Of a DNA stretch of 64,000 bases, positions 7,927 to 17,367 are shown piece after piece. The stretch's first letter is position 1. Every line of letters begins with the position of its first letter. The position numbers were made by a program, and so were the translations under genes. Source of the DNA: RGIG1681 sp045596905 (GTDB lineage Bacteria; Bacillota; Clostridia; Christensenellales; UBA1242); NCBI GenBank assembly GCA_045596905.1, contig JAZODG010000007.1, positions 70,317 through 134,316 of the forward strand, written 5' to 3'. Under the pieces are notes generated by a model, which was not told the origin of the DNA, ran no database searches, and saw only the letters and a list, made by a program, of their open reading frames with translations.

Positions 7927-9352
7927 TTTCTGCCTCCTCTTTCTTGATTTCAGAAACAACAAGCATGTTTGACCCAGAAACGCCTGTCAAAATACCTGCA
8001 GTTTGAATAACAACGTCACCGTCTTTAACTATTCCAGCCTTAAAAGCTCTTTGTCTTGAAGATTTGAGCAATAAGTCTGTGTTATAGTGCATTTTATCAA
8101 GAAGTGGTGTAGCACCCCAGAACATTGCCATTCTGTTATAAATGTTAAAGTTTGGTGTGAGCGCAACAATTTCACATGCAGGTCTGAATCTACTAATATC
8201 TTCAACAGACTTGCCAGAGTTTGATGTAACAAGTATAGCTTTTGCATTAAGTGAATTTGCAAGAGCACAAGATGCATAACCAATACCACAAGTCACACTG
8301 TCAGCGTGTGGATTCTTTAAAATTTGGCTTGCATAATCAATTGTATTTTCAGTTTCTTTAGCAATTTTTTGCATGGTTTTAACAGCCAAAACAGGATATT
8401 TTCCTGCACTGGTTTCACCAGAAAGCATGATTGCAGAAGTTCCGTCATAAATAGCATTTGCAACGTCAGAGATTTCAGCTCTGGTTGGTCTTGTGTTTGA
8501 AATCATAGATTCAAGCATTTGAGTTGCAGTGATTGAACACTTGCCCTTCTCTTTCGCCATCTCAAGCATAACCTTTTGAACATGTGGAATCTTTTCAAAA
8601 TCGATTTCAACGCCAAGGTCACCACGTGCAACCATTACGCCGTCAGACACGTCCATTATCTCAGCAAGGTTTTCAACACCTTTATCAGATTCAATCTTTG
8701 AAATAATACATGCATCTTCTTCACCCAAAGATTCAAGATAGTTTCTAACATCAATAACGTCTTGAGCGTGGTTAACAAATGAAATTGAATAAACATCAAC
8801 TTCTTCTTGAACACCAAAGGCAATGTCTTTTTTATCATTTTCACTCAAATATTCCATATTGAGTTCAACGCTAGGAAGATTGATAGACTTATTATTTGAA
8901 AGTTCACCACCAACAACAACGGTTGTATAAATCACCTTGTCAGTTTTTCTGTTAACTGAAAGTTCAATCAAACCATCGTTAAGCAAGATTCTTGTTCCCT
9001 TTCTAACAATTTCAGGCAACTTTTCATAAGTTACTGAAACAATGCTTTCATCACCCAAAACGTTTTCAGTTGTGATTGCAAAGGTTGCACCTTCTTTAAG
9101 GAAAACTGAACCATTTTTAAACTGTCTGATTCTAACTTCTGGACCCTTTGTATCAAGCATAATTGCAATAGGCAAACCAAGTTCAAACCTAACCTTTTTC
9201 ACCATATCCATAAGCTTTCTGTGTCTTTCATGAGTGCCGTGACTCATGTTAAATCTTGCCACATCCATACCGGCTAACATCATTTCTCTTATGGTTTCTT
9301 CATCAGCACAAGCAGGTCCAATGGTACAAACAATTTTTGTTTTATTACTCAT
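7916..9352 (-). CDS. pyk: Pyruvate kinase
   Basis: Cytosolic glycolytic enzyme converting phosphoenolpyruvate and ADP to pyruvate and ATP. The 478-residue chain has the N-terminal KIVCTIGPA motif, the catalytic lysine block (IISKIESDKGVENL), the metal-binding GVMVARGDLGVEI, and TATQMLESM followed by the NAIYDGTSAIMLSGET segment. Length matches the standard form, without the extra PEP-utiliser domain found at the C-terminus in some Bacillus enzymes. The gene starts with ATG after GAGGAC and a TATAAT-like box. Its last codons carry the ribosome binding site of the overlapping lipoprotein gene. Confidence 0.98.
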   Translation of the reverse strand: MSNKTKIVCTIGPACADEETIREMMLAGMDVARFNMSHGTHERHRKLMDMVKKVRFELGLPIAIMLDTKGPEVRIRQFKNGSVFLKEGATFAITTENVLGDESIVSVTYEKLPEIVRKGTRILLNDGLIELSVNRKTDKVIYTTVVVGGELSNNKSINLPSVELNMEYLSENDKKDIAFGVQEEVDVYSISFVNHAQDVIDVRNYLESLGEEDACIISKIESDKGVENLAEIMDVSDGVMVARGDLGVEIDFEKIPHVQKVMLEMAKEKGKCSITATQMLESMISNTRPTRAEISDVANAIYDGTSAIMLSGETSAGKYPVLAVKTMQKIAKETENTIDYASQILKNPHADSVTCGIGYASCALANSLNAKAILVTSNSGKSVEDISRFRPACEIVALTPNFNIYNRMAMFWGATPLLDKMHYNTDLLLKSSRQRAFKAGIVKDGDVVIQTAGILTGVSGSNMLVVSEIKKEEAESEE

Positions 9353-9421
9353 AATAAGTCCTCACACTTATATAATTATACATTATTATTATATTAATAA
9401 ATAAAACAAAAAGCAAATAAA

Positions 9422-9447
9422 AATAAAAGGTATGAACCTTTTATTTG
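9422..9447 (-). terminator. Terminator of the M23 gene
   Basis: An 11-bp stem (AAATAAAAGGT with ACCTTTTATTT) around a 4-nt loop, then T-rich sequence on the minus strand. The hairpin overlaps the stop codon of the gene. Confidence 0.8.
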
Positions 9448-10115
9448 TTAAATGAAAAATGTTCTGTTTGATCTATTAATTTTCCAGCCTTCACAAGTTC
9501 TAAATGCAAATGCACACCATCTGCCTTTTCAGCCAAGAAACTAGTAACCGTTCCAAGAGCCATTCCTTTAGTCACCGTGTCACCTTCTTTGACTAAAACA
9601 TTTGCAGAAAGCCCCTTATAAACAACAACCAAATCATCGCTTATTCTCAAATAAATAACCGTTCCATTCATCATTGAGTTTTCGATTTTTTCAATCTTTC
9701 CACCATAAACAGCAAACACTTTTTTGCCGTCTTCGCAAGCAAAATCTATACCTTGATGCGTGCACCAAAGTTTTGTTGTTGCGTCATACAAAAGCGACGA
9801 ATCTGTATACTCTTTTGATACGGCTGCTTTTTCAAACGGCAAACCAAAAATAATAGGTTCGGCAGAAACTGTGGGTTTGGTCTCTTCCTTTTCACCTTCT
9901 TGCTTAATATTGTCAGCGTCTTTTGAATCGTCTGGATATTCTTTTTGTGTGTCTTTTGAAGTCTCAACCACCACAGTGTCCCCTTCACTGCTCTTGATTG
10001 ACGTGAATGCTGAAATTGTAATGATGCCAAGCACCAAAACAGTACAAACACTCACGGTTATTGGATAAATATTCCTTTTAAAAAAATGCTTCGCTTTTAG
10101 TAAAAAAGTTCTCAT
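9441..10115 (-). CDS. Membrane-anchored M23/LytM protein, SpoIIQ-like
   Basis: A 224-residue bitopic protein: one transmembrane helix (about residues 17-38), a charged linker rich in Lys, Glu and Asp, and a LytM (peptidase M23) domain from about residue 88 to the end. The zinc ligands are intact, with H120 and D124 in HQGIDF and H202/H204 in HLHLE, so it could be an active endopeptidase. Architecture and length match SpoIIQ, the forespore protein that pairs with SpoIIIAH during engulfment; clostridial SpoIIQ keeps the zinc site, unlike the Bacillus one. Other sporulation genes in the window support this, but a vegetative cell-wall hydrolase is possible. The gene is monocistronic, with a GGGGG-type ribosome binding site. 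Confidence 0.8.
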   Translation of the reverse strand: MRTFLLKAKHFFKRNIYPITVSVCTVLVLGIITISAFTSIKSSEGDTVVVETSKDTQKEYPDDSKDADNIKQEGEKEETKPTVSAEPIIFGLPFEKAAVSKEYTDSSLLYDATTKLWCTHQGIDFACEDGKKVFAVYGGKIEKIENSMMNGTVIYLRISDDLVVVYKGLSANVLVKEGDTVTKGMALGTVTSFLAEKADGVHLHLELVKAGKLIDQTEHFSFNK

Positions 10116-10135
10116 AAATCCCCCTTAGTTACTAA

Positions 10136-10165
10136 AATAATCGTCACATAAAATAAAATTTATAC
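10136..10165 (-). promoter_or_regulatory. Possible sigma-F-like promoter before the SpoIIQ-like gene
   Basis: GTATA (10161-10165), a 15-nt gap and GACGATTATT (10136-10145) resemble, imperfectly, the sigma-F consensus (GYATA and GGnnAnAnT). No good sigma-A pair is visible here. Placement would give a leader of about 18 nt. The match is weak and rests partly on what spoIIQ promoters look like in Bacillus. Confidence 0.3.
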
Positions 10166-10172
10166 AAAAAAA

Positions 10173-10191
10173 GAGAAACTTTAAATTTCTC
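10173..10191 (-). terminator. Terminator of the flippase-like gene
   Basis: A 6-bp stem (GAGAAA with TTTCTC) around a 7-nt loop that contains the stop codon, followed by seven T residues on the minus strand. Confidence 0.7.
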
Positions 10192-11464
10192 CTTCTTTTT
10201 TCTCTTTTTTAGCTTTTGACATTCCTTTAATGATTGAGCTAACTTCATGAACAAATCCATGAACCAAAATCAAATAATAAGATATAATTCTCCAAGCAAG
10301 AAGTGCCCAAACAATAGCGTCACCAACATACATGCTATAAAGCGAAATAAACGCAATTTCCATTAAACCGGTAGCACCTGGAAGTGGTATGTATGAACCA
10401 GCCATAGCACATATATAATACTTCACTACACAAGTCAAAAGAAGCATTGGTATACTCACTTCAATTGTATCGGCAAATGCCATAACAACAAAGAATGAAA
10501 TACATGCATATGACAATGTTTCTATCACGCTATAAATAATCATTTTCAAAAGCAAAACCTTATTTTTTGCAAGATATGCCATTGAAGAACGATATTCACT
10601 CACCTGAGAAAGCCACTTCTTGAGTGACGCTCTATAATTTTTTACAATTTTAAGTTTATATCCGATTTTAACAAGTCCCATAACAAGCGAACGTGTAAAG
10701 AGCCCACCTGCAGAGATTAAAATCATAAATAGCACACCCAAAAGTGTGATTATAAGACCAATAACACCCAAGATTTCAAGTATGACAAACAAGAAATCAT
10801 AAAGGCCACCAACCATCGGAATTCTTGGCAAACCAAAAATGAAGAAACCAAGAGCCAAAAGTGTGCTCACCATGCTATTAATAATCATTTTAATAAGTGG
10901 CAAACTTGTTGAAACTGCTGGTGAAATGCCGTTTTTTGATAAAGTAACAATTTGCATTGGCTGACCACCAACAGCAAAAGGTGTGACGTTATCGTAATAC
11001 TTTCCAGTCAAACCAACATCATATGAAAGTTTCCACCTTGACTCACCTGTTGTCTTTTTGATGAGAGCATGAAACATAAGTGTTTGAGCCAAAATATATA
11101 CAATATAACAACCAACACCACCAAGAAGCCACCACAATCTATTGCCTTGACTCTTTGCATAATCGAAAAAGTTTTGGTCACCAATACTAGAAATAAGCCC
11201 CCTAACAATTATCACCATGAAAATGATGTTAATCAAAAGAAGAATCGAATTTATGATTGCGCTTTTCTTTTTCTTTTGTGGTTTTTGAGCTGAGATAGCT
11301 TCTTCAAGCTTTTCTTGTGCAATTTGTTCATTGACTTCAACACTGTTTTGCAAACTATCACTTTTCAAAGAAGGAATATTTTTTTCATCAGAAACAACGG
11401 CGTCGTTAATGGCGTCTTTTTTTGTTTCATTTTGCTTAATTTCCAAATTTTCTTTCTTTGACAT
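10181..11464 (-). CDS. LPG-synthase-type flippase-like membrane protein
   Basis: An integral membrane protein of about 427 residues in the UPF0104/lysylphosphatidylglycerol-synthase transmembrane family. A hydrophilic, Lys/Glu-rich N-terminus of ~70 residues is followed by about eight membrane segments. The family motif around the conserved glycine-rich loop is visible (VTPFAVGGQPMQIVTLSKNGI, then SYIPLPGATGLMEIAFISLY). In MprF this domain flips lysyl-PG; stand-alone members lack the synthetase domain and are thought to move lipids. The ATG at 11488 would lie inside the promoter spacer, so I choose the ATG at 11464, which sits six bases after a perfect TATAAT with no Shine-Dalgarno: a predicted leaderless mRNA. 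Confidence 0.85.
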   Translation of the reverse strand: MSKKENLEIKQNETKKDAINDAVVSDEKNIPSLKSDSLQNSVEVNEQIAQEKLEEAISAQKPQKKKKSAIINSILLLINIIFMVIIVRGLISSIGDQNFFDYAKSQGNRLWWLLGGVGCYIVYILAQTLMFHALIKKTTGESRWKLSYDVGLTGKYYDNVTPFAVGGQPMQIVTLSKNGISPAVSTSLPLIKMIINSMVSTLLALGFFIFGLPRIPMVGGLYDFLFVILEILGVIGLIITLLGVLFMILISAGGLFTRSLVMGLVKIGYKLKIVKNYRASLKKWLSQVSEYRSSMAYLAKNKVLLLKMIIYSVIETLSYACISFFVVMAFADTIEVSIPMLLLTCVVKYYICAMAGSYIPLPGATGLMEIAFISLYSMYVGDAIVWALLAWRIISYYLILVHGFVHEVSSIIKGMSKAKKEKKEGEI

Positions 11465-11470
11465 AGTGCT

Positions 11471-11499
11471 ATTATAAACTTTAAACATTTTTTTGACAA
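11471..11499 (-). promoter_or_regulatory. Leaderless-type promoter of the flippase-like gene
   Basis: TTGTCA (11494-11499), 17-nt spacer and perfect TATAAT (11471-11476). The start codon begins exactly six bases downstream, where transcription itself would be expected to start. Confidence 0.8.
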
Positions 11500-11511
11500 C
11501 AAAATAAAAAG

Positions 11512-11537
11512 AAAAAGCTAAATTTTAGCCTTTTCTT
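11512..11537 (-). terminator. Terminator of the foldase gene
   Basis: Stem formed by AAAAGGCTAAA and TTTAGCTTTTT with a small bulge, followed by T-rich sequence on the minus strand, close after the stop codon. Confidence 0.7.
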
Positions 11538-11544
11538 TTCGTTT

Positions 11545-13764
11545 TTATGTTAAAGATTCAAGCAATGTATCATAATCGATTCTATCGATAATTTCAACTT
11601 TACCATCTTCATTGAGTTTATGAAGCCATTCATATTCTTTAGCCAAGAAATATGTTCCAGAAGTTTCTGAATCACCAACTAAAGTTTTGTAAAGAGCATC
11701 ATAGAAATATTCAAATAATGTTTGGTTTGAAGTTGTTGAAACATAGTTTTTCTTCAAAAGTGAAGCAACAGCCTTAACATAATCTGAGTTTTCAGATAAG
11801 TCATAGTTAGCTGAAATGCCATCTAAGTTAATGATTGAAGATGTTTTATAAACATTTTCAACCTTCATAATATGATAACCATAGTCAGAAACAACTGTCT
11901 TTGTGAAATTACTAACTTCACCTGTACTATAAATTGCATCTTTGTCTGGGTCAGCCTCAACAAGTTCTCTTGCTCCAATAGCAAAATCTGCAACCCATGA
12001 ACCATTGTCATCTGGGTGACTTGAAATAACATAACCAAGTTTGTTTGAAAGTTCGTTGCCAAGAGCATCTGTTGAATAGATCCATTCAAGTTCAAGGAAT
12101 AAATAAGATGTGAGCTTGTCTTGAAGTTCTCTAAATGTTTGGTTGTTTTCTCTCATATTTTTTGCTGTTTCAAAAACATAATCAAGTTCAGGATTTGCTT
12201 CAGTTGCAGCTTCAACAGTTTTTGTACCGTCAAACACTTCATAAGCAAGTTCTTCCCAAATAGCATAGTTTTCTTCGTATGCCTTAATTATATCTTCTTT
12301 TGTAGCCATCAACACAACTTCATCTTCGTTGTATTTATCTTTAAGCAAACCTGTTCCCCCGTCAGAGAAATAGTTGTGTGTGATTTCGCCTGTTGAGTCG
12401 TTATATGAATAGTCTGAAAGTTGAACATATCCATGATAAACTTTCTTTGTTGTGTCATAAACGTCTTTTTGTTCTTCGTCGTAATAATAATAGTTTCCAA
12501 ATGAAACAATTGAATCTTTTTCAGCTTTTGTGTTTACTGGTGTAAGCATTGCAAGATTATATTCTGAAGCAAGGGTATTTCTAGCTGCTATGTATGCATC
12601 ACCAATAACAGAGTCATAATCACCAGAAGCAGAATAACCATAAAGCTTCTTCACTTCTTCATCAATTTTCTCAGAGAACTTAATCAAAATGTGTTGAACT
12701 GTGAAGTAATATGTTGAACCACCATAGTGATATAAAAGCAAGCTTGCACCTTCTTCTGTATCGGTGATTTTTGAAACATATGCATCTTCAACTTGATATG
12801 TTTGTTTTTCTGTGTTGTATTGATTCAAGAATGACTTAACAACTGCAGTGTCGCTAAGTGACACAGCGTCACCAAGACCCTTGTAGTTAAGCAAATATTC
12901 TTGAGTAAAGTAGTTTTGGAAGATTACACTGATTTGTGATTCATAATAAGCTTCATAAATACGCAAAACTTCGTCTTTGATAACTGCAGTTTCGTCAGTT
13001 GATTTGTTGTTTGCTTTTGCATTCAAGATGAGTGTTTGCATAAAGTTTGTGTATGCTTGGCTTCTTGCACCTGGAATATAATCTTTTTCAATGTCTGAAA
13101 CATTTCCAAGTGTTTCGTTGCCGTCTTCATCTGTTTCAACAACATACTTAAAGAGTCTTTCTTTAAGTGCTGCAATCTTTGAATAAACTTGGTCAGCTGT
13201 AAGCTTATCAACAACTTTTGATTTTCTATCTTCTAAAACAATTTCACTTACAGGTGACTTATATGCTTCAAATTTTGTATCCCCTGTTTCATCTTCTTCA
13301 GCTTGAAGCCAGAGTGGCATGTTTTCATCTGTATAGCCTTGTTGTGTATAGATAGATTTTTCATATGTGCTAACTTGACTATAGAAATAGCTTTCAAGCG
13401 CTTTCCAGACATCTTCAGCGTCATCACTTGTGTAGTAGATATAACCTGTTGGGTTTGTTGTTGCGTTATACAAAACGTCAACTGACATATCTTCAACCAA
13501 GGTCTTAACTGTAAGCCAAGTATAGAACGATTCTTCAATAACATCGTTGGTGTAATATGAGAAATATGAGCTGTTGTTGTTATAGTATGTGTAGAACGCA
13601 TTAATAACGTCAGCTTCTGTAAGTTCAGTATTACCAACCTTCATTACAACTTTTGCATTAACTTTGCTTTGGTCTTCTTTTACAAGTGAGCAGCCTGAAA
13701 AACTAAACAAGCCTGTAAAAATCAAGCAAATACCCATAAGCAAACTAAAAATTTTCTTTTTCAA
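11545..13764 (-). CDS. PrsA-like foldase lipoprotein with parvulin domain
   Basis: A 739-residue lipoprotein (lipobox FSGCS, cysteine near residue 26) with a SurA_N/PrsA-like N-terminal region (VVMKVGNTELTEADVINAFY). A parvulin-type peptidyl-prolyl isomerase domain is recognisable but interrupted: its first strand is YYFTVQHILIKFSEK near residue 355, while its closing motif YGYHIMKVEN comes near residue 660, after an insertion of over 200 residues. PrsA-type proteins help exported proteins fold at the membrane-wall interface. The chain is about twice the usual PrsA length (~290 aa). The start is a TTG with GGAGG eight bases upstream. It has its own promoter and terminator. Foldase activity is inferred from the family. 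Confidence 0.82.
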   Translation of the reverse strand: MKKKIFSLLMGICLIFTGLFSFSGCSLVKEDQSKVNAKVVMKVGNTELTEADVINAFYTYYNNNSSYFSYYTNDVIEESFYTWLTVKTLVEDMSVDVLYNATTNPTGYIYYTSDDAEDVWKALESYFYSQVSTYEKSIYTQQGYTDENMPLWLQAEEDETGDTKFEAYKSPVSEIVLEDRKSKVVDKLTADQVYSKIAALKERLFKYVVETDEDGNETLGNVSDIEKDYIPGARSQAYTNFMQTLILNAKANNKSTDETAVIKDEVLRIYEAYYESQISVIFQNYFTQEYLLNYKGLGDAVSLSDTAVVKSFLNQYNTEKQTYQVEDAYVSKITDTEEGASLLLYHYGGSTYYFTVQHILIKFSEKIDEEVKKLYGYSASGDYDSVIGDAYIAARNTLASEYNLAMLTPVNTKAEKDSIVSFGNYYYYDEEQKDVYDTTKKVYHGYVQLSDYSYNDSTGEITHNYFSDGGTGLLKDKYNEDEVVLMATKEDIIKAYEENYAIWEELAYEVFDGTKTVEAATEANPELDYVFETAKNMRENNQTFRELQDKLTSYLFLELEWIYSTDALGNELSNKLGYVISSHPDDNGSWVADFAIGARELVEADPDKDAIYSTGEVSNFTKTVVSDYGYHIMKVENVYKTSSIINLDGISANYDLSENSDYVKAVASLLKKNYVSTTSNQTLFEYFYDALYKTLVGDSETSGTYFLAKEYEWLHKLNEDGKVEIIDRIDYDTLLESLT

Positions 13765-13803
13765 AATATAATCCTCCGAGCATAAATATCATTTCACTAG
13801 CAA

Positions 13804-13832
13804 ATTATAATAACTTTATACGAAAAAATCAA
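13804..13832 (-). promoter_or_regulatory. Sigma-A promoter of the foldase gene
   Basis: TTGATT (13827-13832), 17-nt spacer and perfect TATAAT (13804-13809), about 40 bases before the TTG start. It separates the foldase gene from the mfd operon upstream. Confidence 0.8.
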
Positions 13833-13864
13833 CCCTTTTATGAAATAAACTTTGTTTAAAGTTC

Positions 13865-16800
13865 TCACTTTTTCATATTTTCTTCAAATTTTGCCCTAAT
13901 TTTCAAGGTAAGCAATAAAAATTTTTTCATTTGTTCAAAGTTTTCTCTGCAAAGTCTTTCACTTGCAAACGTAATCATTGGTCTTGAAGACATATCTATC
14001 TTGCAGTTCATTCTAAACTTATAAACAGCTTCGCCAATAATCTCACTTTCAGTAATTTTTTCCTTTTCATCAAAAATAATACTAACTTCTGCACCTAGTG
14101 ATGAGATTTCTACTGCTCCAAGCTTTTGTGCCATTTTTCTAACAAGAGCAATTTCAATCAAGCTCAAAACAGCATTTGGAACTTGTCCATAAGCTGAAGC
14201 CAACTCAATTTTGAGTTTTTCACTTTCTTCTAAACTTGAAAGCGCAGAAATTCTCTTATATGCAATCATTCTTTCTTCACTGGTTGCAATATACTCTTCA
14301 GGAATATACGCATCAATAGCAATTTTAACAAGAACATCATTGAGTTTTTCAACGGTTTCACCACGAAGTTCTTTCACGGCTTCAGATAACAGCTTTGAAT
14401 ACATATCAAAACCAACTTTTTGCAAATGTCCACTCTGCTCTGCACCAAGCACGTTGCCACCACCACGAATCTCAAGGTCACGCATAGCAAGTTTAAATCC
14501 ACTACCAAACTCACAAAATTCGCTCATGGCATCAAGCCTTTTATAGGCTTCATCACCCAAAACCTTGCCACCTTCATAAGTGAAATATGCATATGCAAGT
14601 CTTGAGCCCCTGCCAACTCTTCCCCTAATCTGATAAAGCTGCGAAAGTCCAAGTTTGTCTGCGTCATAAACAATCAAGGTGTTGGCGTTTTCAATATCAA
14701 CACCATTTTCAATTATTGTTGTACAAATCAAAATATCGCCCTGTCTATGATAAAAATCATAAATAACCTTCTCCATATCTTTTGCACCCATTTGACCATG
14801 AGCAACCAAGATTTTTGCGTCAGGAACAAGACGTCTTATCTTTTCAGCATATGTATAGATTTTTTCAACGCTATTATACAAAATAAACACCTGTCCGTCT
14901 CTTGCAAGTTCTCTGTTTATTGCGTCTTTAACCATTGATTCACTATACTCTGCGACATATGTTTGAATCGCAAGTCTTTCGCTTGGTGGAGTTGAGATAA
15001 TACTAATATCCCTAATACCCGTAAGCGACATATTAAGAGTTCTAGGAATCGGTGTTGCCGACAATGTCAAAACGTCAGCATTTGGATATTTATGCTTGAG
15101 TTTTTCTTTATCTTCAACACCAAACTTTTGCTCTTCATCAAGCACAATAAGACCAAGATTTTTAAAGATTACATCACTGCTAAGAATCCTGTGGGTTCCA
15201 CACAAAAGGTCAACATCACCCGACAAAACTCCAGCCAAAACTTTTTCAGTTTGAGCCTTGGTTTTAAATCTATTTAGCACTTCAATATTGATTCCAAAAT
15301 TATACATTCTGGCTCTTGCAGTGTTGTAGTGTTGTTCTGACAAAATTGTTGTTGGAGCAATAAATGCAACCTGTTTGCCGTCCATAATCGCCTTAAACAT
15401 TGCACGAAGCGCAACTTCAGTTTTTCCAAAACCAACATCACCACAAACAAGCCTGTCCATAACCTTTGGTTTTTCCATGTCAGCCTTAATTTCTTCGATA
15501 GAAGCCAACTGGTCTTCGGTTTCTGTGTATGGGAACGAATTTTCAAACTCTCTTTGCAAGTCATTGTCTTCTGAAAATGCAAAGCCAACAATACTCTCTC
15601 TTTTTGCATAAAGTTCAATTAAATTGAATGCCAATTTTTTTACTGATTCCTTAACTTTTGCTTTGACTGAAGCAAAGTCTTGTCCACCAATCTTGCTGAG
15701 TTTTTTTGGAGCATCAGCACCGGTGAACTTTTCAAGCATATCCATTTGAGTTGTCGGAACATAAAGTTTGTCGTTGTCACGATAACGAATGACAACATAA
15801 TCTTTCGTTCCAAGATTGCCTGTTAGCTGTGTCACACCTTCACAAACACCAATACCATGCACTTGGTGAACAACATAGTCCCCCACTTTTGGCACTGAAA
15901 ACACATGTGACTTGTTTGCTGCAAGTTTGCCTTCTTGTCTCTTTTTTGCAAACAAATCATATGTTCCAAAAACAACAACTTTTTCTTCAGGCAAAACAAA
16001 ACCTGAGTGAAGCCCTTTTTCAAGTATTGCTGACTTGTCACCAGAAATCACAGCACTATTATTTTTCTCAATTTCAATATCGTGACTTGCCAGTAGTCTT
16101 GAAATTGAATCTGCCTGTTCTTGGTTTTCTGCAAACACAAAAACTCTGTTTTTATCAAACAGATAATTTCTTATATCAATAACCAAATCTTTCAAGTTGT
16201 GTGTATATCTATGCACAGGCTGTGTTTTATAATTAAACACTGCCTTTGACTTAAAGAATCTATTTGAGTTTGTTATCTTTAAAAACGCCAAACAAACATT
16301 ATTTTCAAAGTTAGCCAAAACATCTTTGGTTTGAAAATAGCAATCATTGTTTCCAGCGATAAGCGTTCCAGCCATTCTCAAATTTTTGATTCTTTCATTT
16401 GTTTCTTTTGAAAATGATTCCATTGAATCGTAAACATGTTTACACTCATCAATAACAACAAAAAACCTTTCTTTGCTAGCCACCAAATAATCAAAAATTG
16501 ATGACCTAAAATCACTCAAGTATGAAGACAACGCATCAAGCGAATATCCCCTATCCTTAAGTTCAAGCCTTGAAACAATTTCGTCAATGGCATTATTAAA
16601 AATTGACTCTTCACCAGCATCAGTAATTGCCTGTTTTTTAAGCTTTAAAACATTATGCTTTAAGTGGTCAATTTCATCATCATTTAAAAACAAGTCTGTG
16701 AACGGACAAATCTTTATTGAACTAACAGGTTTTGTTCCTTTTTGAATAGCAACGTCAAACACCTTTATTGTTTCAATGACAGTGTCAAAAAAATCAATCC

Positions 16801-17362
16801 TGAACGGATTTTTTTCACCTAGTGGAAACACATCAACAATTTCGCCACGTTTTGAAAATTGTCCTGGTTCTGACACCATTTCTTCTCTTTTGTAGCCTGC
16901 CTGAACAAGCAATCTTTCAAGTGTTTCAATAGTAATGTTTTGATTGACTGAAAGCTTTAAGGTGTTTGTTTTAAAATCTTCGACTGATGGCAAAAAAGAA
17001 TAAAGCGCACTAATCGGAGCCACAACCACATCAAAGTTTTTACTTAAAATTTTATGAAGCGCAATGGTTCTTTCAACATAAAGCTCATTTGACTGGGCTC
17101 TCTTAAATAAAAAACTATCCTGAACCATAGGAAACAAAACAGCATTCATTCCCATAAGTTCAAAGTTTGAAACAGCATTGTTTGCAGACAAATTATCAGC
17201 AACCAAAAATAAAAACTTCTGACCAATACTTTTGCAAACAGCAGTTCTCATTGAATTTTGCATACCAAAAATAGAGCAGGAATTTCCAGCTCTAATTTCT
17301 TCAATCATTTTCCTATAGTTTTCACTAAGGTTTTCAAAATCAAAAAATTCATGATTTTTCAT
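13865..17362 (-). CDS. mfd: Transcription-repair coupling factor Mfd
   Basis: DNA translocase that removes RNA polymerase stalled at lesions and recruits UvrA. The 1165 residues follow the standard order: UvrB-homology region with the PGQFSKRGEIVDVFPLGEKN motif, the RNA-polymerase-interaction (CarD-like) domain (VGDYVVHQVHGIGVCEG), a RecG-like helicase core with Walker A (GDVGFGKTEVALRA), the DEEQ box (LDEEQKFGV) and later helicase motifs (QIRGRVGRGSR), and the C-terminal TRCF domain. Length is normal (1177 aa in Bacillus subtilis). The gene begins five bases after the pth stop, so it is co-transcribed with pth and the GlmU-like gene. Confidence 0.98.
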   Translation of the reverse strand: MKNHEFFDFENLSENYRKMIEEIRAGNSCSIFGMQNSMRTAVCKSIGQKFLFLVADNLSANNAVSNFELMGMNAVLFPMVQDSFLFKRAQSNELYVERTIALHKILSKNFDVVVAPISALYSFLPSVEDFKTNTLKLSVNQNITIETLERLLVQAGYKREEMVSEPGQFSKRGEIVDVFPLGEKNPFRIDFFDTVIETIKVFDVAIQKGTKPVSSIKICPFTDLFLNDDEIDHLKHNVLKLKKQAITDAGEESIFNNAIDEIVSRLELKDRGYSLDALSSYLSDFRSSIFDYLVASKERFFVVIDECKHVYDSMESFSKETNERIKNLRMAGTLIAGNNDCYFQTKDVLANFENNVCLAFLKITNSNRFFKSKAVFNYKTQPVHRYTHNLKDLVIDIRNYLFDKNRVFVFAENQEQADSISRLLASHDIEIEKNNSAVISGDKSAILEKGLHSGFVLPEEKVVVFGTYDLFAKKRQEGKLAANKSHVFSVPKVGDYVVHQVHGIGVCEGVTQLTGNLGTKDYVVIRYRDNDKLYVPTTQMDMLEKFTGADAPKKLSKIGGQDFASVKAKVKESVKKLAFNLIELYAKRESIVGFAFSEDNDLQREFENSFPYTETEDQLASIEEIKADMEKPKVMDRLVCGDVGFGKTEVALRAMFKAIMDGKQVAFIAPTTILSEQHYNTARARMYNFGINIEVLNRFKTKAQTEKVLAGVLSGDVDLLCGTHRILSSDVIFKNLGLIVLDEEQKFGVEDKEKLKHKYPNADVLTLSATPIPRTLNMSLTGIRDISIISTPPSERLAIQTYVAEYSESMVKDAINRELARDGQVFILYNSVEKIYTYAEKIRRLVPDAKILVAHGQMGAKDMEKVIYDFYHRQGDILICTTIIENGVDIENANTLIVYDADKLGLSQLYQIRGRVGRGSRLAYAYFTYEGGKVLGDEAYKRLDAMSEFCEFGSGFKLAMRDLEIRGGGNVLGAEQSGHLQKVGFDMYSKLLSEAVKELRGETVEKLNDVLVKIAIDAYIPEEYIATSEERMIAYKRISALSSLEESEKLKIELASAYGQVPNAVLSLIEIALVRKMAQKLGAVEISSLGAEVSIIFDEKEKITESEIIGEAVYKFRMNCKIDMSSRPMITFASERLCRENFEQMKKFLLLTLKIRAKFEENMKK

Positions 17363-17367
17363 AATTA

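Noticed and set aside
11486..11488. ATG at 11488 as start of the flippase-like gene
   Set aside because: It lies between the -35 and -10 of the promoter and would not be on the transcript.
13833..13860. Terminator for mfd
   Set aside because: Only a six-base A/T stem (AACTTT with AAAGTT) without a proper T-run; too weak to call.
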